From NCBI GenBank assembly GCA_905176665.1, contig CAJINA010000247.1:62001-126000 (forward strand): a stretch of 64,000 nucleotides of DNA, read 5' to 3'. Source of the stretch: Olavius algarvensis Delta 4 endosymbiont (lineage in GTDB: Bacteria > Desulfobacterota > Desulfobacteria > Desulfobacterales > CAJINA01). Below, in pieces: positions 8,315-18,100 of this stretch. Position 1 is the first letter of the stretch. Every line of letters begins with the position of its first letter. The position numbers and the translations under genes are program-made. Below the pieces are notes generated by a model that did not search any database, had not been told where the DNA came from, and saw only the letters and a list, made by a program, of their open reading frames with translations.

Positions 8315-8407
8315 ACTGAAGATGGAAGGCTGAAGAACGCAGGTGGGCGACTATCGGAAAGGGGTTGCCAATCGACTTCGGCCTATAACCTGAATAAGGA
8401 GCAAACC

Positions 8408-9805
8408 ATGGCAGCGACCAAAAACCAGAACGCCGACGACATCGAAGCGGTGGTTCAGGGTGATCGGGACTACCTGTGGCACCACCTGAAGCCACATAAG
8501 CTTTTTGAAAACCAGGAGCAGATGATCATTGTGGAAGGTGATGGCCTGATGGTTCGCGATATCCGCGGGCGGGAGTATCTCGATGCGTCCTCCGGGGGTG
8601 TCTGGAGCGTGAGCACCGGCTACGGGCGCGACAGCATCGCCGATGCCGTGGCGCACCAGTTGAAGAAGATGGCCTATTTTGCCGGTGTCTACGGCAACGT
8701 GCCCGCCATTCAATTCGCCGCCAAGCTGGTTGAATTGATGCCGACCCTGCACAAGGTCTACTTTTCCAACAGCGGCAGCGAAGCCAACGAGAAGGCTTTT
8801 AAGATTATCCGGCAGGCCGCGGCCATTGTTCCCCAGCGCAAGGGTCGTTACAAGATTCTCTACCGGGACCGGGACTATCACGGCACCACCCTGGCGGCCC
8901 TGAGTGCCACCGGTCAGGAAGAACGCAAAAGAGATTTCGGACCACTGGTACCGGGTTTTGCCGCCATCCCGCATGCCTTGTGCTATCGCTGCGCCTTTGA
9001 CAAGCAATACCCCGATTGCGATATCGACTGTGCCCGTGTACTGGAGGAGGCCCTTACCCGGGAAGGCCCGGAGAGTGTCGGCGCCCTGATTGTCGAGCCG
9101 ATAACCGCCGGCGGCGGCATCATTGTGCCGGTGCCCGAATACTTTCCGATCCTCCAGGATATTTGCTCTCGCTACGAGGTCAAAATCATTATGGACGAGG
9201 TCGTCTGCGGATTCGGCCGGACCGGCAAGTTCTGGGGATACCAACACTTCGATGTGGACCCGGACCTGGTAACGCTGGCCAAAGGGCTGGTGGGCGGGTA
9301 TATGCCCCTGTCTGCCACGGTTGTGAAACAGGACCTATACGAATGGTTCTTAAACGATCCGGCCGATGCGGAGACCCGGCTTGATTATTTCCGGGACATC
9401 AGCACCTACGGCGGCTGCGCCGGGGCTTTTGCCGGGGCCCTGGAAAATACCCGTATTATCGAGGATGAGAAGCTGGTGGAAAACAGCCGGAACATGGGAG
9501 CTTATCTGTTGGAGTGTCTGCAGGGCCTGGCCGATCTGCCGCTGGTCGGCGATGTACGCGGCCGAGGGCTTTTCTGCGGCCTGGAGTTCGTAGCGGACAA
9601 GGCGACCAAAGAACCCGTATCCGAGGCTGCTATGGCAGGCATTATGGCCAACCTGATGGCCGAGGGCGTTCTGGCTGGCCGGACCAACAGCAGCATTCCC
9701 GGCTTCAACAATATCATGAACTTTGCACCGGCTCTGATCGTTACCCGAGAACAGGTGGACCAGATTGTGGCCGCGGTGCAAAAAGCCATCGAGAAAGCGG
9801 GCTGA
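8408..9805 (+). CDS. tpa: Taurine:pyruvate aminotransferase (class III aminotransferase)
   Basis: 465 residues, fold-type I PLP enzyme. Visible are YFSNSGSEANEKAFKIIRQ, the Asp motif IIMDEVVCGFGRTGKFWGYQ, and the PLP lysine in LVTLAKGLVGGYMPLSAT. DYLWHHLKPHKLFENQ at the N-terminus is typical of the Tpa/omega-aminotransferase group. Specificity for taurine is inferred mainly from its position directly after xsc: transamination of taurine gives sulfoacetaldehyde, the Xsc substrate. AAGGAG sits before the ATG. A relative acting on another amine is possible but less likely in this context. Confidence 0.85.
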   Translation: MAATKNQNADDIEAVVQGDRDYLWHHLKPHKLFENQEQMIIVEGDGLMVRDIRGREYLDASSGGVWSVSTGYGRDSIADAVAHQLKKMAYFAGVYGNVPAIQFAAKLVELMPTLHKVYFSNSGSEANEKAFKIIRQAAAIVPQRKGRYKILYRDRDYHGTTLAALSATGQEERKRDFGPLVPGFAAIPHALCYRCAFDKQYPDCDIDCARVLEEALTREGPESVGALIVEPITAGGGIIVPVPEYFPILQDICSRYEVKIIMDEVVCGFGRTGKFWGYQHFDVDPDLVTLAKGLVGGYMPLSATVVKQDLYEWFLNDPADAETRLDYFRDISTYGGCAGAFAGALENTRIIEDEKLVENSRNMGAYLLECLQGLADLPLVGDVRGRGLFCGLEFVADKATKEPVSEAAMAGIMANLMAEGVLAGRTNSSIPGFNNIMNFAPALIVTREQVDQIVAAVQKAIEKAG

Positions 9806-9806
9806 C

Positions 9807-10463
9807 ATGCAGATCAATACGCAATCTCTAAGAGAGCAGATCTATCTCTACCTGCGCGACGAGATGCAGAGTGGAAACCTGGCACCCGGCGCCACGTTGA
9901 ACCTCAATGCGATCAGCCAAAAACTGGGCATCAGCAAGACACCGCTGCGCGATGCCCTGATCCAGTTGGAAACCGAGGGATTTGTCACCATCCTCCCGCG
10001 CCGGGGTGTCAGGGTCAACAAGCTGACCCTGGAAGATGTCCGTGAGTTTTACGACATCCTCGGCGCCCTGGAGGCATCGGTGGTCCTGGATGTGTTTCAC
10101 CAGATTTCGCCGGATCATATCCGCAACATGAAACAACTGAACCAGGATCAGCGGGCGGCTTTGGATTCAGAAGACTACGGAAGCTATTATCGCTTGAACC
10201 TCGAGTTCCACGGAGTGTTTCTGGATCTGTACCATAACCAAACCTTGATGCGCCTCATCACGCCCTTGAAGCAGCGTCTATATGATTTCCCCCGCCACCG
10301 CTACAATGTAGAGTGGGAAAAGCGCAACTGCGCCGAGCACGATACATTCATAGAATTTATAGAGGCCGGGGACCGTGAAGGTGCCGCCCGGTTCATGAAA
10401 TACCGTCACTGGTCCTATACCTTCCAGGAGAAGCAGATCAGGCAATTCCACGGCAACGATTGA
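9807..10463 (+). CDS. GntR-family regulator with FCD domain
   Basis: 218 residues. Winged helix at the N-terminus (REQIYLYLRDEMQSGNLAPG, then AISQKLGISKTPLRDALIQL), followed by an all-helical FCD ligand domain (DVREFYDILGALEASVV; RLNLEFHGVFLDLYHNQTLM; AEHDTFIEFIEAGDREGAAR) with conserved Asp/His residues that often bind metal. It begins 1 bp after the tpa stop, so it belongs to the operon. It probably senses taurine or a degradation product and acts at the 30-bp palindrome over the xsc promoter; both statements are inference. Confidence 0.88.
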   Translation: MQINTQSLREQIYLYLRDEMQSGNLAPGATLNLNAISQKLGISKTPLRDALIQLETEGFVTILPRRGVRVNKLTLEDVREFYDILGALEASVVLDVFHQISPDHIRNMKQLNQDQRAALDSEDYGSYYRLNLEFHGVFLDLYHNQTLMRLITPLKQRLYDFPRHRYNVEWEKRNCAEHDTFIEFIEAGDREGAARFMKYRHWSYTFQEKQIRQFHGND

Positions 10464-10881
10464 TTGCGGTCATCTGCAGCAATTTCATCTCCAGAATTAA
10501 TGCCTTTCGATCCATTGTAATAGCGCGGGTTGTCTCCGGTTGTATGGCATAAAAGTATAATGATCTCAAAAAGGGTTATCAATGCCGGTATGGCTATAAT
10601 TATCTTGGGCCTGATCGCCCAGCGCGCCACTACGGTCATATCCATTACCGGCAGAACCAGTATCATGCCCGGGTTACCTTTATAAACGGTGGTGGTTACT
10701 GGAGGTTCGTAATGTCGAACTGCTTGACGAAAAGAGGACCCTTTAAGTATAGATTTTGGAAAGCGAATTTTAGATGACGGTTTTTCAATTTAAATTTGAG
10801 ATTGCGGAATTCAGGTCGGCGGTGTAGATTTTAAGGAAGATTAAAAAACCCAACCTGTTTTTCGAATTAGGAGCGAGCCCC
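10464..10881. other. 418-bp gap, no convincing gene
   Basis: An ATG at 10560 opens a 41-codon frame to 10685 encoding one hydrophobic stretch (AGMAIIILGLIAQ). No RBS or family supports it, so I do not call a gene. The rest is AT-richer DNA that presumably carries the promoter of the STAS/ABC operon; no clear -35/-10 pair was identified. Confidence 0.4.
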
Positions 10882-11277
10882 ATGCCCATAAGGATTGAAT
10901 ATTTGGAGGACAACGGGGTGGCCTTCAAGGGCGCGGGTGTCGTCACCTTTACGGACCTGAAAAGCGCTAACGACAGTGTATACGCCAGCCAAAAGAAAAT
11001 AAAAGCAATCAGCTATCAGATAGTAGACCTGGCGACCATTGATAATATCGACCTTTCCAGCGAAGATCTCGAGCAGTTGGCCCATCAGGATCAATATGCT
11101 TTCGGTGTCAATCCCGACATACGCATTGCCGTCGTCGGCCCTCAGGATCTTACGTTTGGCCTTGCCCGGGTATGGGAGGCCTATGCCTGCCAGATGAACA
11201 GTCCGCAGGCCTGCAAAATATTCCGGAAGCGCCAGGACGCGTTGGAATGGGTCGCCCAATCAAAGAAATCAACTTGA
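10882..11277 (+). CDS. STAS/SpoIIAA-like protein
   Basis: 131 residues, soluble. The pattern MPIRIEYLEDNGVAFKGAGV, then ISYQIVDLATIDNIDLSSED, and a later DIRIAVVGPQDLTFGLARVW matches the STAS/SEC14-like small proteins often found as single domains in environmental Proteobacteria. AGGAG precedes the ATG. It lies 22 bp upstream of the ABC ATPase gene and is likely co-transcribed. A role as a regulatory partner of the transporter is possible but not shown. Confidence 0.65.
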   Translation: MPIRIEYLEDNGVAFKGAGVVTFTDLKSANDSVYASQKKIKAISYQIVDLATIDNIDLSSEDLEQLAHQDQYAFGVNPDIRIAVVGPQDLTFGLARVWEAYACQMNSPQACKIFRKRQDALEWVAQSKKST

Positions 11278-11299
11278 GAAAAAGGCCCCCCAAATCAAT

Positions 11300-11968
11300 A
11301 TGCTTGCCATAAAGGATCTCAAATTTCATTACCCGACGGGTAATTTTTCTCTCTCTCTATCAGATTTTTCGGTTGCGAAAGGTGAAAAAGTAGCCGTCAT
11401 CGGCCCCAGTGGGTCCGGAAAGACAACCCTGCTCAACCTGGTTTCCGGGATCACCCCATTCGTTCAAGGGGAAATAAAAGTCGGCGAATATGCTATCAAT
11501 GAACTTGCCGATGCCCAGCGGCGGGACTTTCGAATTTGCAATATTGGATTCGTCTTCCAGGAATTCGAATTGATTGACTACTTGAATGTCCACGACAACA
11601 TCCTGCACCCCTACAGAATTAACGCGGCCTTGACGCTTGACCAGAATGTAAGAGCGCGTGCTGCTGCTCTGGCGAAAAGCATGGGCCTTGGTGATAAACT
11701 CAAGCGGGCCATCAGCAAGCTCTCCCACGGTGAAAAACAACGTACGGCTATCTGTAGAGCGCTCTTGCCGATTCCCAGATTAATATTGGCAGATGAGGCC
11801 ACCGGTAACCTCGATCCCGAGAACAAGACGCGGATTCTTGATCTGTTGTTTGAAGCAGTTGCAGAGCACAAAGCCACGCTTCTGGCCGTGACCCATGATC
11901 ATGAACTGCTAAACAAGTTTGATCGCGTGATTGACTTCAGGGATTTCCAGGTTGAGGAGGCCGCATGA
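11300..11968 (+). CDS. ABC transporter ATP-binding protein (LolD/MacB type)
   Basis: 222 residues. Walker A IGPSGSGKTTLLN (about 34-46), Q-loop GFVFQEFELIDYL, signature SHGEKQRTAICRAL (the usual LSGGQ is degenerate, SHGEK), Walker B RLILADEATGNLDPE, and H-loop VTHDHE. Close in type to the LolD/MacB/FtsE ATPases that pair with FtsX-like permeases. The stop overlaps the permease start (ATGA), so both are made together. Confidence 0.9.
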   Translation: MLAIKDLKFHYPTGNFSLSLSDFSVAKGEKVAVIGPSGSGKTTLLNLVSGITPFVQGEIKVGEYAINELADAQRRDFRICNIGFVFQEFELIDYLNVHDNILHPYRINAALTLDQNVRARAAALAKSMGLGDKLKRAISKLSHGEKQRTAICRALLPIPRLILADEATGNLDPENKTRILDLLFEAVAEHKATLLAVTHDHELLNKFDRVIDFRDFQVEEAA

Positions 11969-13146
11969 TCGACAGCCTCTATTTGGCCTGGAAGTACCTC
12001 TCCTTCAACAAGGTAAAGACGGTTACCCTTATCGCCTGTATTACGCTGATTTCATTTTTGCCGGGAGCGTTGCAGCTTTTGTTGAACGAAAGCGAACGAC
12101 AGCTGATGTCGCGGGCGGTGTCCACGCCGCTTGTGGTGGGTGCCAAGGGCAGTGCCCTGGACCTGGTCATGAACTCCCTATACTTCGACGATGAAGTACC
12201 GGAGCTCATTTCGATGAGTGCGACGGACCAGGTCATGGATACGGATCTGGCGCTGCCCATTCCCCTCTATGTTCGTTTTCATGTACGCAACTATCCCATC
12301 GTAGGGACAACGCTGGACTATTTTGAATTTAGGAAATTGAAGATCGCCCATGGGCGGCAGATTGCCGTTCTGGGCGATTGTGTTGTGGGCGCCGCGGCTG
12401 CCAAGGCCTTGAATGTGGAGCCGGGGGACAGCCTGGTTTCATCGCCGCAGACGCTTTTTGACCTGGCAGGTATCTATCCCTTAAAAATGAAGGTGACCGG
12501 GATCCTCCAAAAATCACACTCTCCGGATGACCTGGGCATTTTTGTCGACTTGAAAACGGCCTGGGTGATCCAGGGACTGGGGCACGGGCATCAGGATGTA
12601 ACCAAGATCAGTGACCAAACGCTTATCCTCAAAAAGACTGATGAAAACGTTGCGGCCAGTGCCAAGCTTTTCCATTTTCAGGAAATCACGGAGAAGAATA
12701 TCGGTACGTTTCACTTTCACGGCGATCTGTCCGTGTATCCGGTGACAGCCGTCATCGCGGTGCCATATGACCCCAAATCAGGTACGATCTTGCAGGGGCG
12801 TTATTTATCGAAGGAGGCCGGTGAACAGATTATCAAGCCCCGGACCGTTATCGACGGCCTGTTGGAGAACATTTTCCGGATAAAGAATGTCCTGGACGCC
12901 GTCATATCCGTTGTGGCCCTGGCAACCGTCATGGCCATTGTGCTGGTCTTTGCATTGTCTCTCCGGTTAAGACAGCGCGAGATCGAAACCATCTTCAAGC
13001 TCGGCTGCAGCCGAGCCACCATAGCCAGATTAATTACCGCGGAAATTCTGATTATAGTCATAGCCAGTGCCATTTTGAACGTTTTGCTTATGATCCCCCT
13101 GCATCTTTACACCAACGATCTAGTACGACTGCTTGTCATTCAATAA
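11965..13146 (+). CDS. FtsX/MacB-type ABC transporter permease
   Basis: 393 residues. An N-terminal TM helix (VTLIACITLISFLPGALQLL), a large periplasmic region of about 220 residues, then three C-terminal TM helices (VISVVALATVMAIVLVFALS and two after it), i.e. the MacB/LolE topology. The juxtamembrane RQREIETIFKLGCSRATIAR matches the FtsX-domain coupling helix. The periplasmic part contains GLGHGHQDV, a His-containing stretch. Its neighbour downstream is a ZnuA-like metal-binding protein, an unusual partner for a MacB-type permease. Confidence 0.85.
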   Translation: MIDSLYLAWKYLSFNKVKTVTLIACITLISFLPGALQLLLNESERQLMSRAVSTPLVVGAKGSALDLVMNSLYFDDEVPELISMSATDQVMDTDLALPIPLYVRFHVRNYPIVGTTLDYFEFRKLKIAHGRQIAVLGDCVVGAAAAKALNVEPGDSLVSSPQTLFDLAGIYPLKMKVTGILQKSHSPDDLGIFVDLKTAWVIQGLGHGHQDVTKISDQTLILKKTDENVAASAKLFHFQEITEKNIGTFHFHGDLSVYPVTAVIAVPYDPKSGTILQGRYLSKEAGEQIIKPRTVIDGLLENIFRIKNVLDAVISVVALATVMAIVLVFALSLRLRQREIETIFKLGCSRATIARLITAEILIIVIASAILNVLLMIPLHLYTNDLVRLLVIQ

Positions 13147-13157
13147 ATGGAATCGTC

Positions 13158-14072
13158 ATGTCATCAAACGCCCTAAAAAGAATTGGATTCTATCTGGCCT
13201 CATTTGCATTACTGCTACTCTTTTTTGTGCCGCCAGTCACCGCAGCCGACAGTCAGCTGAGCGTATACGTGGTGAATTACCCGTTGAAATACTTTGCGGA
13301 GAGGGTCGGTGGTGAACATGTAAAGGTTACCTTTCCAGTTCCCGGAGACGAAGATCCTGCATACTGGACCCCGAACATTGCGACAATCGGGGCCTACCAG
13401 CAAGCTGATCTGATTCTGTTGAACGGTGCCGGATATGCCAAGTGGGTGGACAAGGTCAGCCTGCCGCGTTCGAAAACGGTTGACACATCCAGAAAATTTA
13501 GGAATCGGCTGATTACGGTGAAAGAGACCACCACCCATAGCCATGGGGCCGCAGGTCAGCATGCCCATGAGAACCTGGCCTTCACGACCTGGATCGACTT
13601 CAGCCTGGCGACGGCGCAGGCCAGGGCCGTGGCGGCGGCATTCACTCGCAAACGGCCCCGGTTCAAGGCTGACTTCGAGGCCGGCTACGGCCGACTGGCG
13701 CAAGATCTGGCCGACCTGGATAGACATATAGAGAAGACCGTAGCGGGGCACCAGGCCACACCCCTGATCGTCAGTCACCCGGTTTATGATTACCTCGTGC
13801 AGCGCTATGGCCTCAACGCCCGGTCCGTCCACTGGGAACCGGACCAGAGGCCAATGCCAGGTCAGATTATAGAGCTGGAAAAGATGTTAGCGGACCATCC
13901 GGCCAAATGGATGGTTTGGGAAGGTAAACCCCTGCCGGCGGCCGTACAGCTTCTGGTTGATCTGGGGGTTGGGAGTGTGGTTTTCGATCCTTGCGGCAAT
14001 GTTCCCGAAGGCGGAGACTTTCTGGAGATCATGCAGCAGAACGGCGCGAACCTGAAGCAGATTTTCGAATAA
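13158..14072 (+). CDS. ZnuA/TroA-like periplasmic metal-binding protein
   Basis: 304 residues with a signal peptide (hydrophobic SFALLLLFFVPPVTA, then AD). The mature part follows the cluster A-I solute-binding fold: VVNYPLKYFAERVGG, YWTPN where ZnuA has its first metal His region, a short His-containing insert (TTTHSHGAAGQHAHEN), SHPVYDYLVQRYGL, and GKPLPAAVQLLVDLGVGSVVFDP. Candidate metal ligands are the insert His residues and His of SHPVYD. Usually such proteins feed an ABC-3 type permease; here the only permease next to it is FtsX-like. It may deliver or sense zinc or manganese in the periplasm; the metal is unknown. Confidence 0.82.
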   Translation: MSSNALKRIGFYLASFALLLLFFVPPVTAADSQLSVYVVNYPLKYFAERVGGEHVKVTFPVPGDEDPAYWTPNIATIGAYQQADLILLNGAGYAKWVDKVSLPRSKTVDTSRKFRNRLITVKETTTHSHGAAGQHAHENLAFTTWIDFSLATAQARAVAAAFTRKRPRFKADFEAGYGRLAQDLADLDRHIEKTVAGHQATPLIVSHPVYDYLVQRYGLNARSVHWEPDQRPMPGQIIELEKMLADHPAKWMVWEGKPLPAAVQLLVDLGVGSVVFDPCGNVPEGGDFLEIMQQNGANLKQIFE

Positions 14073-14084
14073 TATATCCACCGC

Positions 14085-14528
14085 ATGACAAATTTACTCA
14101 CATTAAAGCATTGGTTGGTTACCACTGTTCTAATCGGCTCTGCCGCACAGGCACTGTTTGCCGACGGTCAGCAGGAAGACCGATCAGCCAGCACCAATAT
14201 AGCGAAGACCGAGTTGGCGTTTCGAGACGTGGCCATACAGCCGTCCCTCCAGGATGGCTATGTGTTTGCCGGCCGCATTGAAAACAGATCTAAACGGTAC
14301 TCTCTGCGGAGCGTTGCAATTCGACTAGTGTTTTATGATTGTGCCGATAGATCAGATACCAGCACATGCGGGGTCATCGGTGAACGCCATGAAACGATTT
14401 ACGTCACCATAGCGCCAGGCCAGGAAGAAACCTTTAAAGAACCAATCTATGTATTCGGTGATCTATTAAAGGTAAAGGGAGAATTCGTGTGGCGGTATGA
14501 AGTGCTTTCAATCAAGGCCGGTCGGTAA
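14085..14528 (+). CDS. Exported protein of unknown function
   Basis: 147 residues. A signal-peptide-like N-terminus (HWLVTTVLIGSAAQALFA) is followed by a beta-rich domain with GYVFAGRIENRSKRYSLRSV and PGQEETFKEPIYVFG, the look of small Ig-like domains such as FxLYD. A Cys pair (DCADRSDTSTCGVI) could form a disulfide. 12 bp after the metal-binding protein gene and probably the last gene of that operon. I do not recognise the family. Confidence 0.7.
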   Translation: MTNLLTLKHWLVTTVLIGSAAQALFADGQQEDRSASTNIAKTELAFRDVAIQPSLQDGYVFAGRIENRSKRYSLRSVAIRLVFYDCADRSDTSTCGVIGERHETIYVTIAPGQEETFKEPIYVFGDLLKVKGEFVWRYEVLSIKAGR

Positions 14529-14572
14529 AATCGGCAGTCAAGCTGTAGATTTTGGTACACCTTCCCTGAATA

Positions 14573-14959
14573 TCAATCCGGGATGGGGGGGATTGGCTTG
14601 AGTTGTTTGTCCCGGTCGAGGCAGACCAGGTGGATGAGGGCCTTGACCGCCGGTTTATGGCCCCCGGGCCGCCAGGCTTCCTGGGTCCAGATCAGGCGAT
14701 AGTCGCTTTCCTTCGCATAGGTCGTGCGGATATCCAGCTCGTCGCCGAATTCCGCTCCTTCGTGGTAACTGATATCCGCCCTGTACACGGCAAAGCCCAG
14801 TCCTTCCTCACGCCAGAGCCGCACCAGTTCAGCGGCGCCCATGATCTGTTCCCGGGCCCGTTCAAAATACTTCAGGTAATTGGCGTGGTACACCACACCC
14901 GAGTGGTCGGTATCTTCATAGAAAATCTGGACTTTGTAATGGTACTCACGCGAGGTCAT
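14573..14959 (-). CDS. ybgC: YbgC-family acyl-CoA thioesterase
   Basis: 128 residues, single hotdog domain. The catalytic signature VQIFYEDTDHSGVVYHANYL with the nucleophilic Asp17 and the downstream LKYFERAREQIM is characteristic of YbgC (4-hydroxybenzoyl-CoA thioesterase type), which hydrolyses short-chain acyl-CoAs and is often linked to the Tol-Pal system; no tol genes are nearby. Convergent with the exported unknown upstream and downstream of carB on the same strand, separated by a hairpin. Confidence 0.9.
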   Translation of the reverse strand: MTSREYHYKVQIFYEDTDHSGVVYHANYLKYFERAREQIMGAAELVRLWREEGLGFAVYRADISYHEGAEFGDELDIRTTYAKESDYRLIWTQEAWRPGGHKPAVKALIHLVCLDRDKQLKPIPPIPD

Positions 14960-15046
14960 CTATATGCAGCCTTTTTTAAAATTCCAATAATTGTTACCAG
15001 AATGGAGATAAATGGCTTTGGGAGGAAAGTAAAGAGGATTCTGTCG

Positions 15047-15076
15047 AGCCGACTCCCTGCCATGCGGGAGTCGGCT
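15047..15076. terminator. Strong hairpin between carB and ybgC
   Basis: Perfect 11-bp stem AGCCGACTCCC/GGGAGTCGGCT with an 8-nt loop, 36 bp after the carB stop. No T-tract follows on the minus strand, so it may pause or protect the mRNA rather than terminate. Confidence 0.5.
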
Positions 15077-15111
15077 TGCAGATTGAAGAGGGCCTGTTAG
15101 CGGGAGGGCCT

Positions 15112-18100
15112 CTAAACGATACTTTTGTGATATTCTTGCAGCGACCGTACCTGCGGTTTATCCTCACGGCGGGCGGCGATGCCCTTGGCCGCGGCGATGG
15201 TGGCGGCTGTGGTGGTGATATAGGGCACCTTGTACTTAATGGCCGCCTGGCGAATGTCCGAGCTGTCCTTGCTGCTCTGGCGGCCGGAGGGTGTATTCAC
15301 CAGCAAATTGACCTCACCGTTTTTAATGGCGTCGATCAGGTTGGGGCGGCCATAGCCCAGTTTACGGGCCGGCACGGTTTCGATGCCATTTTCCTTTAAG
15401 AACTGATGGGTGCCACCCGTGGCCATGATCCTAAAACCCAGTTCCCGGAACAGACGGGCTGGTTCCAGGGCAGCGGTCTTGTCGCGATCGGCGATGGTGA
15501 GCAGGATAGTTCCTTCAGTGGGCAGGGCGGTCTGGGTGGCCTCCTGGGCTTTGAAAAAGGCCCGGCCAAAGGAGTGGGACAGACCCAGGACTTCCCCGGT
15601 CGAACGCATCTCCGGGCCCAGGGCCGGGTCGACGCCGTGGTACATGTTGAAGGGGAAGACGGACTCCTTGATGCCGTAATGCGCAATGTAGCGGGTCTTC
15701 AAATCGAGGTCTGCCAGAGACTTGCCCAGCATGACCTGGGTAGCCAGACGGGCCATGGAGATGTTGCATACTTTTGATACGATGGGCACGGTCCGCGAGG
15801 CGCGCGGGTTGGCTTCCAGTACATAGACCGTGTTGTCGAAAATGGCATACTGAATGTTCATCAGGCCCACGACATTCAACTCGATGGCTATTTTACGGGT
15901 ATACTCGCGGATGGTCTCTATGTGTTTGGGGGCGATGCTGATGGGCGGGATAACGCAGGCCGAGTCGCCGGAGTGAATTCCGGCCAGTTCGATATGTTCC
16001 ATCACGGCCGGAACAAACGCGTCCGTACCGTCGGCAATGGCGTCCGCTTCAGCTTCGATGGCATTGTCTAAAAACTTGTCGATGAGGATCGGACGTTCCG
16101 GTGAAATCTCGACAGCAGCATCCACGTAACGTTTGAGCATCCCTTCATCCTGTACAATTTCCATGCCCCGACCGCCAAGAACGTAGGATGGCCTGACCAT
16201 GAGCGGATAGCCGATACGGTCGGCAATGGCGCGGGCTTCATCCATGTTGCTGGCCATCCCGGCCTCGGGCTGGGGGATACCCAGTTTCTTCATGATTTTG
16301 CGGAACTGATCGCGGTCCTCAGCCAGGTCGATGGTTTCCGGGGTTGTGCCGATAATCTTGACCCCGGCTGCGGCCAGTTCCCCGGCGATATTTAGAGGCG
16401 TCTGGCCCCCAAATTGAACGATGACGCCTTCCGGCTTTTCCTTTTCATAAATGCTCAACACATCTTCGGTCGTGAGCGGTTCAAAGTACAGCTTGTTGGA
16501 GGTGTCGTAATCAGTAGATACCGTTTCCGGGTTGCAGTTGACCATGATGGATTCAAACCCCGCATCCCGGATGGCAAAGGCCGCATGCACACAGCAGTAA
16601 TCAAATTCGATCCCCTGGCCGATTCGATTGGGACCGCCGCCCAGGACCATGATCTTGCGGTTGTCGGTGACCGATACCAGGTCTTTGGCATTGTAGGTGG
16701 AAAAGTAATAGGCCGCATCTTCCACCCCACTGACCGGCACCGGCTCCCAGGCTTCGGCGGCACCCAGGGCGATACGACAGGCGCGGATATCTTCTTCAGG
16801 GAGATCGAGCAGTTGGGCCAGGTAGCGATCGGCAAAGCCGTCTTGTTTGGCCTGGAGGAAAAGGTCGTCCGGCGGGATCCGGCCTTTGTGGGTCAGCAGC
16901 GTTTCTTCCAGCTGTACCAGTTCCTGCATCTGCTCGATGAACCAGGGCTTGATGTGGGTCAGCTCATACAGTTTCTGGACTTCGGCGCCTTTGCGCAGGG
17001 CTTCGTACATGATGAACTGGCGTTCGCTGGTGGCGGTTCCGACTATGCTCAGGAGTTTATCCAGGGGCAGTTCGTTGAAGTCCTTGGCGAACCCGAGCCC
17101 GTAACGGTTGATTTCCAGGCTGCGGATGGCTTTCTGGAAGGCCTCTTTATAATTCTTGCCGATGCTCATGACTTCGCCCACGGCCTGCATCTGGGTGCCG
17201 AGCTTGTCTTCCAGGCCGGCGAATTTTTCAAAGGCCCAGCGGGCGAATTTAACCACCACATAGTCGCCGGACGGGGTGTACTTTTCAAGCGTTCCGTCCC
17301 GCCAGTAAGGGATTTCATCCATGGTCAGGCCCCCGGCCAGCAGGGAGGAGACCATGGCGATGGGAAAACCGGTGGCCTTGGAAGCCAAGGCTGAAGAGCG
17401 CGAAGTCCGCGGGTTTATCTCGATGACGACAACCCGTCCGGTGGCAGGGTCGTGGGCAAATTGGACGTTGGTTCCGCCAATCACCTCAATGGCTTCCACA
17501 ATGGCGTAGGAGTAGTCCTGCAGCCGTTTTTGAAGGTCAGGTGCAATGGTCAGCATGGGGGCGGTACAATAGCTGTCTCCGGTATGGACCCCCATGGCAT
17601 CCACGTTTTCAATGAAACAGACCGTGATTTTCTGGTTCTTCGCATCGCGTACAACTTCCAGTTCAAGCTCTTCCCAGCCCAGGACGGATTCTTCCACCAG
17701 AACCTGGTTGACCCGGCTGGCCGCTATGCCGCGGGACGCGATCGTGCGCAGCTCTTCAACATTGTAGACCAGGCCGCCGCCGCCGCCGCCCATGGTATAA
17801 GCGGGGCGGATGACCACCGGGTAGCCGAGGCCCTCGGCGACCGCCTCCGCCTCCGCAACCGTGTTGACGACTTCGCTCTTGGCCATCTCGATGCCGAGCC
17901 GGTTCATGGTCTCTTTGAATTCCAGACGGTCTTCACCGCGCTGGATGGCATCCACGTTTACCCCGATAATCTTGACGCCGTATTCGGCGAGGACGCCAGC
18001 CTGGTGCAGATCCGAGGACAGATTCAGGCCGGATTGCCCCCCCAGGTTAGGCAGCAGGGCGTCCGGACGCTCTTTGGCGATAATCTCGGTCAGGATTTTG

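Noticed and set aside
10560..10685. 41-codon plus-strand frame with one hydrophobic segment
   Set aside because: No RBS, no family resemblance, and the length is expected by chance in this gap.
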